64,000 nt of DNA from Comamonas thiooxydans (GTDB taxonomy: Bacteria; Pseudomonadota; Gammaproteobacteria; Burkholderiales; Burkholderiaceae_C). Every line of letters begins with the position of its first letter. The stretch's first letter is position 1. The stretch covers positions 4,588,001 to 4,652,000 of the forward strand of contig NZ_AP026738.1 of NCBI RefSeq assembly GCF_002157685.2, read 5' to 3'. The position numbers and the translations under genes are program-made. Below, piece after piece: positions 19,049 through 27,693 of the stretch. The notes beneath the pieces are model-generated. The model did no database searches, had not been told where the DNA came from, and saw only the letters and a list, made by a program, of their open reading frames with translations.

Positions 19049-19071
19049 ATTTATTCCACCCAAGAATAAAT
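19049..19071. promoter_or_regulatory. Dyad in the gcl/LysR divergent region, candidate LysR-type site
   Basis: ATTTATTC (19049-19056) and GAATAAAT (19064-19071) are a perfect 8-bp dyad with a 7-bp spacer and fit the T-N11-A form of LysR operators. It directly precedes the ribosome binding site of the LysR gene and is 74 bp from gcl, fitting autorepression plus control of gcl. Confidence 0.55.
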
Positions 19072-19084
19072 AGGAGACAAATCC

Positions 19085-20002
19085 ATGGACAGACTCGACG
19101 CGATGCACATGTTTGTGCGCGTGGTGGAGACCGGCAGCTTCACCAAGGTCGCACAGGAATTCGCCACCACCCAGCCCACCGTCACCAAGCAGGTCGCGGC
19201 CATGGAAGCGCGCCTCAAGGTGCGCCTGCTCAACCGCAACACACGCGGCGTGAGCCTGACCGAAGCCGGTGCGCTGTACTACGAAAAATGCAAGATCATC
19301 GTCAGCGACGTGGCGGAGGCGGAGAACGTGGTCAAGGTACGCCAGACCCAGGTTCAGGGTCAGTTGCGCATCGGCAGCTCGGTAGCCTTCGGGCGCCGTG
19401 TACTCATTCCGCTGGCCATGGATTTCATGAAGCACAACCCGCAGGTGCAGGTCGATCTGAGCTTCGAGGACCGTTACACCGATCTGGTGGCCAACGGTAT
19501 CGATGTGGCGCTGCGCCTGGGCAAGCTGGCCGACTCTTCACTGGGCGCGCGCATGCTGGGCGTCAATCCCTGGGTGCTGGTGGCCTCCAACACCTATCTG
19601 CGCAAGCACGGCACGCCGCGCCGCCCCTCGGACCTCAAGGAGCATTCCACGCTGATCTACAGCAGCGTGCAGGGCAACGATATCTGGCGTCTGCGCAATG
19701 CCAGCGGCGAGCCGGTGTCGATTCCCGTCACCGGGCGGCTGCGCTCCAACAATCTCTCGGCCCTGCTGGCCGCGGCCCGCTCGCACATGGGCATTGCGGC
19801 CCTGCCGCGCTACGTGGCCCAGGACTCGCTCAAGGACGGTCGCGTGGTGGAAGTGCTCAAGACCTGCCGCCTGCCCGAGCAGGAAATCCACGCCGTCTAC
19901 CCCTCACCGCGGCTGGTGCCGCAGAAGGTGCAGTCCTTCATCGCCTTTTTGCAGGGCAAGTTCGACGATGCCTGGTGGGAGGATCTGCCAAGAGGGGGCT
20001 AG
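19085..20002 (+). CDS. LysR-family regulator divergent from the gcl operon
   Basis: This 305-residue regulator has an N-terminal winged helix ('TGSFTKVAQEFATTQPTVTK', 'KVRLLNRNTRGVSLTEAGAL') and a periplasmic-binding-like effector domain. AGGAG at 19072 precedes the ATG. It is transcribed away from gcl-hyi-glxR and is a likely activator of glyoxylate use; the effector may be a glyoxylate-pathway intermediate. The CrgA-like effector domain gives no clear ligand. Confidence 0.88.
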   Translation: MDRLDAMHMFVRVVETGSFTKVAQEFATTQPTVTKQVAAMEARLKVRLLNRNTRGVSLTEAGALYYEKCKIIVSDVAEAENVVKVRQTQVQGQLRIGSSVAFGRRVLIPLAMDFMKHNPQVQVDLSFEDRYTDLVANGIDVALRLGKLADSSLGARMLGVNPWVLVASNTYLRKHGTPRRPSDLKEHSTLIYSSVQGNDIWRLRNASGEPVSIPVTGRLRSNNLSALLAAARSHMGIAALPRYVAQDSLKDGRVVEVLKTCRLPEQEIHAVYPSPRLVPQKVQSFIAFLQGKFDDAWWEDLPRGG

Positions 20003-20252
20003 CTCCCCCCTGAGGCGCTTCGCGCCTAGGCGGCCCCGCCTTCCCCTCTCTGTACGCGCTGCGCGCTAACGGAGGGGGACTGCTCCTTCGCCGCGAGGCG
20101 GCTCTTGCTCGGAGCACTGGGATGGGTAGCGCCAGTTTTACACTGCAGCTATATAAAAATAGCAGCTACCGCTTGATGAACGGTGGCTGCAGATATTTTT
20201 CTATTTGAAACCGCTGAATAGCCTGCGCAAGCAGCTATCCAATTTGATGGTT
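20003..20252. other. Intergenic repeat-rich region between convergent LysR and glycerate kinase genes
   Basis: No gene is seen. The region starts with GGGGG/CCCCC and AGGCGC-TTC-GCGCCT hairpins, typical intergenic repeats of this family. It then holds GCAGCTACCG (20162) / CGGTGGCTGC (20181), a near-perfect stem, and AT-rich sequence ending in 'gcctgcgcaagcagc', words shared with the elements near 12514 and 29255. It probably terminates both flanking genes. Confidence 0.6.
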
Positions 20253-21605
20253 TCAAAGAATCAGAATGGCGCGGAAGTCGTTGACATTGGTGTGCGTGGG
20301 ACCGGTGATCACCAGATCGCCCAGTGCCGAGAAATAGCCATAGGCATCGTTGCGGTCCAGGTGATCGCTGATGCGCAGATTCAGCTCTGCCGCGCGCTTG
20401 AGCGTGCAGGGCGAGACGCGGGCTCCCGCATTGTCCTCGACACCGTCGATACCATCGGTGTCCGCCGCCAGTGCCCAGACTTTTTCCTGACCCTGCAGGG
20501 CCTGGGCCAGACCCAGGCAGAACTCGCCGGCACGCCCGCCGCGCCCCTTGGCCGCACCGGGTTGGCGCGGGCGGATGGTCACCGTGGTCTCGCCACCCGA
20601 GAGAATCACGCAGGGCCTGGCAAAAGGCTGGTCATGCCTGGCCACGGCACGCGCCAGTGCTGCATGGACCTTGCCCACCTCGCGCGACTCGCCTTCCATC
20701 TCGTCGGACAGCACATGCACGGCAATGCCGGCCGCGCGGGCGGCAGCCGCGGCCGCTTCCAGCGACTGCTGGGGCGTGGCGATCAGATGCACCTCATGGC
20801 CTTCAAAGCGGGCATCGCCGGGCTTGGGCGTCTCCAGCTCGCCAGCTTGCAGCGCAGCGCGCACGGATTCGGGAATCCCGATCTGGTAGCGGTCCAGGAT
20901 GGCCAGTGCGTCGGCACAGGTCGAGGCGTCCGGCACCGTGGGTCCGCTGGCAATCACCGAAGGATCGTCACCGGGCACATCGCTGATGGTCAGCGTCACC
21001 ACCTTGGCGGGATGGCAGGCCGCAGCCAGACGACCGCCCTTGATGCGCGACAGATGCTTGCGCACGCAGTTCATCTCGCCAATCGCCGCGCCGCTCTCCA
21101 GCAGCGCCTTGTTGATGCGCTGCTTCTCGGCCAGGTCGATGCCCTCGGCGGGCAGCGTCAGCAGGGAGGAGCCGCCGCCGGAGATCAGGCAGATCACCAG
21201 ATCGTCGGCCGTCAGGCCCTCGGTCAGCGCCAGAATGCGCTCGGCCGCAGCCAGACCTGCCGCATCCGGCACCGGGTGAGCAGCTTCCACCACCTCCAGG
21301 CGCTGGGCCAGCCCTTCGGGGCGTGGGGGAATGTGCGCGTAGCGCGTCACCACCAGACCCGACAGCGGAGCATCCTGCGGCCACAGAGCTTCCAGCGCCT
21401 GCGCCATGGAGCCGCCGGCCTTGCCGGCACCCAGCACCAGCGTGCGCCCCTTGGGCGGCTTGGGCAGATGACGCGCCAGACCCTCGATAGGCAGGGCATT
21501 GCGCACCGCCACGTCATACAGATGACGCAGAAAGCCAGCCGGGTCTTGCTGGGGAACAGGCGTTGCCGCGGCCTGCGCGCGCGAGGATGTATTCTGTGCT
21601 TGCAT
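20253..21605 (-). CDS. Glycerate 2-kinase (MOFRL family, TtuD/GckA-type)
   Basis: This protein of about 450 residues phosphorylates D-glycerate to 2-phosphoglycerate, bringing glyoxylate carbon into glycolysis. It matches the DUF4147/MOFRL kinase family: 'GRTLVLGAGKAGGSMAQALE', 'DDLVICLISGGGSSLLTLPA', 'ISDVPGDDPSVIASGPTVPD' and the C-terminal MOFRL part 'LAADTDGIDGVEDNAGA'. I start at 21605 (MQAQNTSS); the 61-residue upstream extension is Cys-rich noise. It is divergent from the GntR regulator. Some relatives are hydroxypyruvate reductases by old annotation (ttuD), but the kinase fold is clear. Confidence 0.9.
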   Translation of the reverse strand: MQAQNTSSRAQAAATPVPQQDPAGFLRHLYDVAVRNALPIEGLARHLPKPPKGRTLVLGAGKAGGSMAQALEALWPQDAPLSGLVVTRYAHIPPRPEGLAQRLEVVEAAHPVPDAAGLAAAERILALTEGLTADDLVICLISGGGSSLLTLPAEGIDLAEKQRINKALLESGAAIGEMNCVRKHLSRIKGGRLAAACHPAKVVTLTISDVPGDDPSVIASGPTVPDASTCADALAILDRYQIGIPESVRAALQAGELETPKPGDARFEGHEVHLIATPQQSLEAAAAAARAAGIAVHVLSDEMEGESREVGKVHAALARAVARHDQPFARPCVILSGGETTVTIRPRQPGAAKGRGGRAGEFCLGLAQALQGQEKVWALAADTDGIDGVEDNAGARVSPCTLKRAAELNLRISDHLDRNDAYGYFSALGDLVITGPTHTNVNDFRAILIL

Positions 21606-21771
21606 AGCTGCGCATTGTGCATTCGGGCTTTTTTCCCTTACAGAGGCCCCCCAGTCACAACACTGCTGATCTTTGCAATACCAATGTTGCAAGCCCTTGC
21701 TCCCATTGGGTTTGCGCGCTTGCGCACAGCTTTCTGCGCCTGAACATCGATACAAACACCATGTTTGGTGA

Positions 21772-21787
21772 ACAGAAACTGTATACA
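21772..21787 (-). promoter_or_regulatory. Purine-regulon-like motif in the glycerate kinase/GntR divergent region
   Basis: The minus strand reads TGTATACAGTTTCTGT; 15 of its bases equal the motif at 13181-13195. It lies 31 bp before the GntR start and 167 bp from the kinase start, well placed for autoregulation of the GntR-puuE-uraD/allC operon. Confidence 0.55.
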
Positions 21788-21817
21788 AAACTTGTCTTCA
21801 ACCGCTATGATGGATTT

Positions 21818-22495
21818 ATGGAAACTTCCACCACCAGTTTCATTGTCGAAAGCCTGACCAAGGCCATCGTCGAGCATCGCCTGATGCCCGGCACCAAGCT
21901 GGCCGAGCAAAAGCTGGCCGACCACTTTGGAGTTTCCCGCACCCTGGTTCGCCAGGCCCTGTTCCAGCTTTCACAGAACCGTCTCATCCGGCTCGAGCCC
22001 GCCCGCGGCGCCTTTGTGGCCACGCCTTCGGTGGACGAGGCGCGCCAGGTGTTTGCCGTGCGTCGCATGCTCGAGGCCGAGATGGTGCGCAGCTTTGTCA
22101 AGCAAAGCAGCGCCGCCAAGATTCGCGCCCTCAAGCAGCATGTGGCTGCCGAGAAGAAGGCCATGGAAGCCAATGACGTGGGCCAGCGCACCGAGCTGCT
22201 GGGCGACTTCCACGTGCGCATGGCCGAACTCATGGGCAACGAGGTGCTGGCTCAGCTGCTGGGCGAGCTGATTTCCCGCTGCGCATTGATCACCCTGATG
22301 TACCAGTCTGCATCGGCGGCCGAGCATTCGCACGAAGAACATGCCGACATCGTGACCGCGCTGGCTGCGGGCGATGCCGAACATGCGGTGCAGCTGATGC
22401 AGCTGCACCTGGACCACGTGGAAGCAGGCCTGACCTTCGACCGCGATTTGCCAACGAACGATTTGTCGATGGCACTTTCATCCGTATCCCTATGA
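21818..22495 (+). CDS. GntR-family (FCD) regulator of purine/allantoin use
   Basis: This 225-residue regulator has a winged helix ('LAEQKLADHFGVSRTLVRQA') and an FCD effector domain ('RQVFAVRRMLEAEMVRSFVK', 'FHVRMAELMGNEVLAQLLGE', 'EEHADIVTALAAGDAEHAV') whose His/Asp positions bind metal and ligand in relatives. Start 21818 follows TGATGGA. Its stop overlaps the puuE start (ATGA), so it is co-transcribed with the purine genes and is the best candidate to bind the TGTATACA motif. Ligand unknown; allantoin or urate-like compounds are reasonable. Confidence 0.87.
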   Translation: METSTTSFIVESLTKAIVEHRLMPGTKLAEQKLADHFGVSRTLVRQALFQLSQNRLIRLEPARGAFVATPSVDEARQVFAVRRMLEAEMVRSFVKQSSAAKIRALKQHVAAEKKAMEANDVGQRTELLGDFHVRMAELMGNEVLAQLLGELISRCALITLMYQSASAAEHSHEEHADIVTALAAGDAEHAVQLMQLHLDHVEAGLTFDRDLPTNDLSMALSSVSL

Positions 22496-23448
22496 CTTAC
22501 GATTCCACCGCCTCCTACCCACGCGACCTGATTGGCTACGGCCGCAACACGCCCCATCCCGAATGGCCCGGCAAAGCCCGCGTGGCCGTTCAGTTCGTGC
22601 TGAACTACGAAGAAGGCGGTGAGAACCATATCCTGCATGGCGACCCCGGCAGCGAGCAGTTTCTGTCGGAGATGTTCAATCCCGCCAGCTACCCGGCCCG
22701 TCACATGAGCATGGACGGCATCTATGAATACGGCTCGCGCGCCGGCGTCTGGCGCATCCTCAAGGAGTTCGAGAAGCGCGGTCTGCCGCTGACCGTGTTC
22801 GGCGTGGCCACAGCGCTGCAAAAGCATCGCGAGCTGGCCCAGGCCTTTGACGAGCTCGGCCACGAAGTGGCCTGCCACGGCCTGAAGTGGATTCACTACC
22901 AGAACGTGCCCGAGGAGATCGAGCGCGCCCACATGCAGCAATGCGTGGACATCTTTGAAGAGCTGTACGGCGCGGGCGGCGACCACGGCCTGGGCTGGTA
23001 CACCGGCCGCGACAGCCCCAACAGCCACCGCATCGTGGCGGACGCAGGTCGCTTTACCTACGACAGCGATTACTACGGCGACGACCTGCCCTTCTGGATG
23101 AAGGTTGCCAAGAGCGACGGCACGACGCACCAGCAGCTGATCGTTCCCTACACGCTGGACGTGAACGATATGCGCTTTGCCCTGCCCCAGGGTTATTCGC
23201 ATGCCGATCCGTTCTTCCAGTACATGAAGGACACATTCGATGTCCTGTACGCCGAGGGCAATGCCAGCGGCGACAACGCCCCCAAGATGATGAGCATCGG
23301 CATGCACTGCCGACTGCTGGGCCGCCCCGGCCGGATTACAGCGCTGCAGCGCTTCCTCGACCACATCCAGAAGCACGACAACGTGTGGGTGTGCCGCCGT
23401 ATTGATTTGGCTCGTCACTGGGCCGAGCGTTTCCCCTGCAAGGATTGA
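22492..23448 (+). CDS. puuE: Allantoinase PuuE (polysaccharide-deacetylase fold)
   Basis: This 318-residue enzyme hydrolyses allantoin to allantoate. It belongs to the metal-independent PuuE branch of the polysaccharide deacetylase fold: 'YPRDLIGYGRNTPHPEWPG' at the N-terminus, 'VALNYEEGGE'-like 'FVLNYEEGGENHILHGDPGS', 'GHEVACHGLKWIHYQNVPEE' and 'MMSIGMHCRLLGRPGRITAL'. It overlaps the GntR gene by 4 bp and precedes the uraD-allC fusion by 7 bp. Confidence 0.95.
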   Translation: MTYDSTASYPRDLIGYGRNTPHPEWPGKARVAVQFVLNYEEGGENHILHGDPGSEQFLSEMFNPASYPARHMSMDGIYEYGSRAGVWRILKEFEKRGLPLTVFGVATALQKHRELAQAFDELGHEVACHGLKWIHYQNVPEEIERAHMQQCVDIFEELYGAGGDHGLGWYTGRDSPNSHRIVADAGRFTYDSDYYGDDLPFWMKVAKSDGTTHQQLIVPYTLDVNDMRFALPQGYSHADPFFQYMKDTFDVLYAEGNASGDNAPKMMSIGMHCRLLGRPGRITALQRFLDHIQKHDNVWVCRRIDLARHWAERFPCKD

Positions 23449-23455
23449 TTGCGAC

Positions 23456-25231
23456 ATGGCTTTGACCCTGGAACAACTGAATGCCGCCGATGCGGCAACC
23501 GCCACCGACCTGCTCGATGGCCTGTACGAGCACTCGCCCTGGATTGCCGCCAAGGCACTGGAGCAGCGCCCCTTCAAGTCCATGGCGCATATCAAGCACG
23601 CCATGGCCAAGGTGCTGGCCGAGTCCAGCGAGCAGGCACAGCTCGATCTGATCCGCGCTCACCCGGAGCTGGCCGGCAAGCAGATGGAGACCAACACGCT
23701 CACCGCCGAATCGACGAATGAGCAGAAGAAGGCAGGCCTGACCAACTGCACGCCCGAAGAGCTGGAGCACATCCGCAAGCTCAACGCCGAATATGGCAAG
23801 CGCTTCGGCTTCCCCTTCATCCTGGCCGTGCGCGGCGCGCGCGGTCTGGGTCTGAGCAAGGCCGAGATCATTGCGACCTTCGAGCGTCGCATGTTCAACC
23901 ATCCGGCCTACGAACAGGCCGAGGCACTGCGCAACATCCACCGCATCGCCGAGATCCGCCTGAACGACAAGTTCGGCTATGAGCCCGTCGAAGGCAACGA
24001 AGTCTGGGACTGGCAGGAACGCCTGTCCACCAACAGCGACCCCGGCTACGCCGAAAAAGGCCAGCTGACGGTGACTTATCTGACCGACGCCCACCGCGCC
24101 TGCGCCCAGCGCATCAGCCACTGGATGCGTGAAATCGGCTTCGACGAGGTCGAGATCGACGCCGTGGGCAATGTGGTGGGCCGCTACAAGGCCGCCACCG
24201 AAGGCGCCAAGACCCTGCTGACCGGCAGCCACTACGACACCGTGCGCAACGGCGGCAAGTACGACGGCCGTCTGGGCATCTTTGTGCCCATGGCCTGCGT
24301 CAAGCAACTGGCCCAGCAAGGCAAGCGTCTGCCCTTCAACATCGAAGTGGTGGGTTTCTCGGAAGAGGAAGGCCAGCGCTACAAGGCCACCTTCCTGGGC
24401 TCTGGCGCCCTGGTGGGCGACTTCAAGCAGGAATGGCTGGAGCAAAAGGATGCGGATGGCATCACGCTGCGCGAAGCCATGCTGCATGCCGGCCTGTGCA
24501 TCGACGATATCCCCAAGCTGGAGCGTGACCCGGCCAAGTACCTGGGCTTTGTGGAGGTGCACATCGAGCAGGGCCCCGTGCTCAACGAGCTGGACATCCC
24601 CCTGGGCATCGTCACCTCCATCAACGGCAGCGCCCGCTATGTCTGCGAATTCATCGGCATGGCCAGCCACGCCGGCACCACACCCATGGACCGCCGCCGC
24701 GACGCCGCAGCCGGCGTGGCCGAGCTGTCGCTGTACATCGAAAAGCGCGCCGGCCAGGATGGCGACAGCGTGGCCACCATCGGCCAGCTGAACGTCCCCT
24801 CGGGCTCGGTCAACGTGGTGCCCGGCCGCTGCCAGTTCTCGCTGGACCTGCGCGCGCCAACCAACGAGCAGCGCGACGCAATGATCAACGACATCATGGC
24901 CGAGATGGCGGCGATTGCCGAACGCCGTGGCCTGCGCTACACCACCGATCTGTCCATGAAGGCAGCGGCTGCACCCAGCGCTCCCGAATGGCAGAAACGC
25001 TGGGAAAACGCTGTAGACGCACTGGGCGTGCCCCTGTTCCGCATGCCCAGCGGCGCCGGTCACGACGCCATGAAGCTGCACGAAATCATGCCCCAGGCCA
25101 TGTTGTTCGTGCGCGGCATGAACGCCGGCATCAGCCACAACCCGCTGGAAGCCTCCACCTCCGACGACATGCAACTGTCCGTGGACGCCTTCACCCACCT
25201 CCTCCACCAACTGGCTCAAGAACAGCAATGA
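23456..25231 (+). CDS. Fusion of OHCU decarboxylase (UraD) and allantoate amidohydrolase (AllC-like M20)
   Basis: This 591-residue protein joins two purine enzymes. Residues about 1-170 are OHCU decarboxylase: 'FKSMAHIKHAMAKVL', 'RAHPELAGK' with the catalytic His, and 'FGFPFILAVRGARGL'. Residues about 180-590 are an M20 amidohydrolase of the allantoate/carbamoylase group: 'LLTGSHYDTVRNGGKYDGRL' (metal His and Asp), 'VVGFSEEEGQRYKATFLGS' (catalytic and metal Glu), 'VEVHIEQGPVLNE' and 'SGAGHDAMKLHEI'. So it makes allantoin and then, after PuuE, consumes allantoate. Start 23456 follows AGGATTG. Next gene overlaps by 4 bp. Confidence 0.93.
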   Translation: MALTLEQLNAADAATATDLLDGLYEHSPWIAAKALEQRPFKSMAHIKHAMAKVLAESSEQAQLDLIRAHPELAGKQMETNTLTAESTNEQKKAGLTNCTPEELEHIRKLNAEYGKRFGFPFILAVRGARGLGLSKAEIIATFERRMFNHPAYEQAEALRNIHRIAEIRLNDKFGYEPVEGNEVWDWQERLSTNSDPGYAEKGQLTVTYLTDAHRACAQRISHWMREIGFDEVEIDAVGNVVGRYKAATEGAKTLLTGSHYDTVRNGGKYDGRLGIFVPMACVKQLAQQGKRLPFNIEVVGFSEEEGQRYKATFLGSGALVGDFKQEWLEQKDADGITLREAMLHAGLCIDDIPKLERDPAKYLGFVEVHIEQGPVLNELDIPLGIVTSINGSARYVCEFIGMASHAGTTPMDRRRDAAAGVAELSLYIEKRAGQDGDSVATIGQLNVPSGSVNVVPGRCQFSLDLRAPTNEQRDAMINDIMAEMAAIAERRGLRYTTDLSMKAAAAPSAPEWQKRWENAVDALGVPLFRMPSGAGHDAMKLHEIMPQAMLFVRGMNAGISHNPLEASTSDDMQLSVDAFTHLLHQLAQEQQ

Positions 25232-26505
25232 CCAATATGAATCAAGACAAGCAAGCCACCTACGCCGCCATCGATGCATGGATTGACGAGCACTTCGACG
25301 AAGAAGTGAAGTTTCTGCAGGCCATGGTGCAAGTGCCCACGGACACGCCTCCCGGCAACAACGCACCCCACGCGGAACGCACTGCCGAGCTGATCAAGGG
25401 CTTTGGCTTCGACGCCGAGAAGCACGTCGTTCCCGAAGCCGACGTCAAGGCCTACGGCATGGAGTCCATCACCAACCTGATCGTGCGCCGCCCCTACGGT
25501 GACGGTGGCCGCACCATCGCCCTGAACGCCCACGGCGACGTGGTGCCTCCGGGCGAAGGCTGGACCAAGGACCCCTATGGCGCCGAAATCGAAGACGGCA
25601 AGCTCTATGGCCGCGCCGCTGCCGTGAGCAAGAGCGACTTCGCATCCTTCACCTTCGCCGTGCGTGCCCTGGAAGCCGTGGCCAAGCCCAGCAAGGGCGC
25701 CGTGGAACTGCACTACACCTACGACGAAGAGTTCGGCGGCATCATGGGCCCCGGCTGGCTGCTGGAAAAGGGCCTGACCAAGCCTGACCTGATGATTGCG
25801 GCGGGCTTCAGCTACGAAGTAGTTACCGCTCACAACGGCTGCCTGCAGATGGAAATCACCGTGCAGGGCAAGATGGCTCACGCCGCCGTGCCCCACACCG
25901 GTGTGGACGCACTGCAAGCCACGGCCGTGCTGCTGACCGCTCTGTACGGCGAAAACGTCAAGTACAAGCAAGTCACTTCGCAAGTGCCCGGCATCAAGCA
26001 CCCCTACCTGAACGTCGGCCGCATCGACGGCGGCACCAACACCAACGTGGTGCCCGGCAAGGTCATGCTCAAGATCGACCGCCGCATGATTCCTGAAGAG
26101 AATCCCGTGGAAGTGGAAGCCAGCATCCGTGCTGTGATCGCCAAGGCCATCGAAGACTTCAATACCCAGGGCGGCTACACCGGTGAAGACGCCGTGCGCG
26201 TGGACATCAAGCGCCTGCTGCTGGCCAACGCCATGACTCCCCTGGACGGCAACAAGCCCCTGGTGGACGCCATCCAGAAGCATGGCGAAGCCATCTTCGG
26301 CGAAGTGCCTCCTGCAGTGGGCACGCCTCTGTACACCGATGTGCGCCTGTATGTCGAGCGCGGCATCCCCGGCGTGATCTACGGCGCCGGCCCCCGCACC
26401 GTGCTGGAATCGCATGCCAAGCGCTCCGACGAGCGCCTGGTGCTGGAAGACCTGCGCCGTGCCACCAAGGTGGTGGCACGCTCTCTGGTGGACCTGACTG
26501 CCTGA
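25228..26505 (+). CDS. M20-family metallohydrolase of unknown substrate (purine operon)
   Basis: This 425-residue protein has the M20 fold of ArgE/DapE-type hydrolases: 'TIALNAHGDVVPPGEGWTKD' (metal His and the next catalytic Asp), 'LHYTYDEEFGGIMGPGWLLE' (catalytic Glu pair) and a C-terminal 'YTDVRLYVERGIPGVIYGAG'. The usual bridging-Asp motif GRGAxDxKG reads 'YGRAAAVSKSDFASF', with Val in the Asp position, so metal binding may differ. It overlaps the UraD-AllC gene by 4 bp. No ureidoglycolate lyase is visible in the window, so hydrolysis of ureidoglycolate or a related ureide is a reasonable guess. Confidence 0.8.
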   Translation: MTNMNQDKQATYAAIDAWIDEHFDEEVKFLQAMVQVPTDTPPGNNAPHAERTAELIKGFGFDAEKHVVPEADVKAYGMESITNLIVRRPYGDGGRTIALNAHGDVVPPGEGWTKDPYGAEIEDGKLYGRAAAVSKSDFASFTFAVRALEAVAKPSKGAVELHYTYDEEFGGIMGPGWLLEKGLTKPDLMIAAGFSYEVVTAHNGCLQMEITVQGKMAHAAVPHTGVDALQATAVLLTALYGENVKYKQVTSQVPGIKHPYLNVGRIDGGTNTNVVPGKVMLKIDRRMIPEENPVEVEASIRAVIAKAIEDFNTQGGYTGEDAVRVDIKRLLLANAMTPLDGNKPLVDAIQKHGEAIFGEVPPAVGTPLYTDVRLYVERGIPGVIYGAGPRTVLESHAKRSDERLVLEDLRRATKVVARSLVDLTA

Positions 26506-26562
26506 GCCTCAACTACCGTTTGAACGCCTAGCCTTCTTCTGTCTGGATGGAGGTTTTTCAAG

Positions 26563-26592
26563 GAGCCTGGATTCGTCCGGGCTCTTTTTTTA
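26563..26592. terminator. Rho-independent terminator after the purine operon
   Basis: Stem GAGCCTGGA / TCCGGGCTC with loop TTCG is followed by eight T residues. It ends the GntR-puuE-uraD/allC-M20 operon and abuts the stop of the convergent LysR gene. Confidence 0.88.
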
Positions 26593-27564
26593 TGCGCGCC
26601 CAGAGAGCAGGCCGGCGGGCATTTGCTCGGCATGGCTCAGGTCCACATGGCTGGCCAGAAAATCCAGCACCGCCCGCGTCCTCACCGGCAACTGGCCGGG
26701 CTTGCCCACATACACGGCATGGATGGGCTGCAGATCGCCGGGATTGAAATCCTCCAGCAATGCCTGCAGCCTGCCTGCATGCAAATCGTCCCAGGCGTGA
26801 TAGAGCGACAGCCGCGCCAGACCCGCCCCGGCCTTGGCAAGATTGGCCATGGCTTCGCCATCGTTGACGCGCAGTACCTCCCCCATGCTCACCGTCACCG
26901 CCTTGCCCGCCACCACAAACGGCCAGTGCGGTATGGCCCGCGGGTAGTTCCAGCCAATGCGCACATGGCCTGACAGCTCATCGGGATGCGCCGGTCTGCC
27001 AAAGCGCTGCAGATAGTCCGGCGAGGCTACGATCACCTGGCGCGTGTGACCCAGCTTGCGCGCCACCATGTCCGAAGACGGAAGCTCCCCCCAGCGCAAG
27101 GCGATATCGGCGCGAGCCGCTATCAGGTCCACGACGTGATCGGTAAAGCTGAGGTCCAACTGCAGGCCCGGCCAGGTCCGCATGAGCGGGCCGACCAACG
27201 GCACCAGCAGGCGATTGCCGGTGGAGGAGCTGGCATTGATGCGCACCACGCCGGTGGGCTGGCCCTGCCGGGTGACCGAGGACTCCAGCGCCAGCCAGTC
27301 CGCCAGCAGCTGCCGGCCCTGGTCCAGCAACTGCTCTCCTTCCGCAGTCAACTCCAGCCGCCGGGTGCTGCGACGCAGCAGCTGCACGCCCAGCCGGGCC
27401 TCGAGCCGGGCCACGATCTTGCTGACGGCCGAGGGCGAGACTTCGCGCAGACGCGCCGCCGCCGAGAAGCTTCCCTGCTGGGCCACCAGCACAAAGGTCT
27501 GCAGCTCCGCAAAGCGGTCCGCGCTGTGCTCCTGCAGCGAAGGCATAGCCGTTGATTTCTTCAT
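26590..27564 (-). CDS. LysR-family transcriptional regulator
   Basis: This 324-residue regulator shows the LysR winged helix ('QQGSFSAAARLREVSPSAVS', 'LGVQLLRRSTRRLELTAEGE') and a CrgA-like effector domain ('DIALRWGELPSSDMVARKLG'). It is divergent from the MFS exporter at 27694, with an operator-like dyad between them, so it likely controls that exporter. A start at 27546 (MPSLQEH) is possible. Effector unknown. Confidence 0.86.
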   Translation of the reverse strand: MKKSTAMPSLQEHSADRFAELQTFVLVAQQGSFSAAARLREVSPSAVSKIVARLEARLGVQLLRRSTRRLELTAEGEQLLDQGRQLLADWLALESSVTRQGQPTGVVRINASSSTGNRLLVPLVGPLMRTWPGLQLDLSFTDHVVDLIAARADIALRWGELPSSDMVARKLGHTRQVIVASPDYLQRFGRPAHPDELSGHVRIGWNYPRAIPHWPFVVAGKAVTVSMGEVLRVNDGEAMANLAKAGAGLARLSLYHAWDDLHAGRLQALLEDFNPGDLQPIHAVYVGKPGQLPVRTRAVLDFLASHVDLSHAEQMPAGLLSGRA

Positions 27565-27584
27565 GAATCACATCATAAATATGC

Positions 27585-27609
27585 CATTTATTCCGCACAG
27601 GAACAAATG
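27585..27609. promoter_or_regulatory. Dyad in the LysR/MFS divergent region
   Basis: CATTTATTCC (27585-27594) and GGAACAAATG (27600-27609) form a 9-of-10 dyad with 5-bp spacer and the T-N11-A shape of LysR operators. The ATTTATTC core equals that of the dyad upstream of the other LysR gene at 19049. Confidence 0.5.
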
Positions 27610-27693
27610 CATGTCCGCATCAAGGGCTAGCGTGCCTTCTGCCGCAGGTTCACAGTTCAGCCTTTCGCGGAATTTTCACAAGGACGGTTCTCC

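Noticed and set aside
23336-25366. 676-codon minus-strand frame opposite uraD-allC
   Set aside because: Shadow of the fusion gene, with no recognisable protein features.
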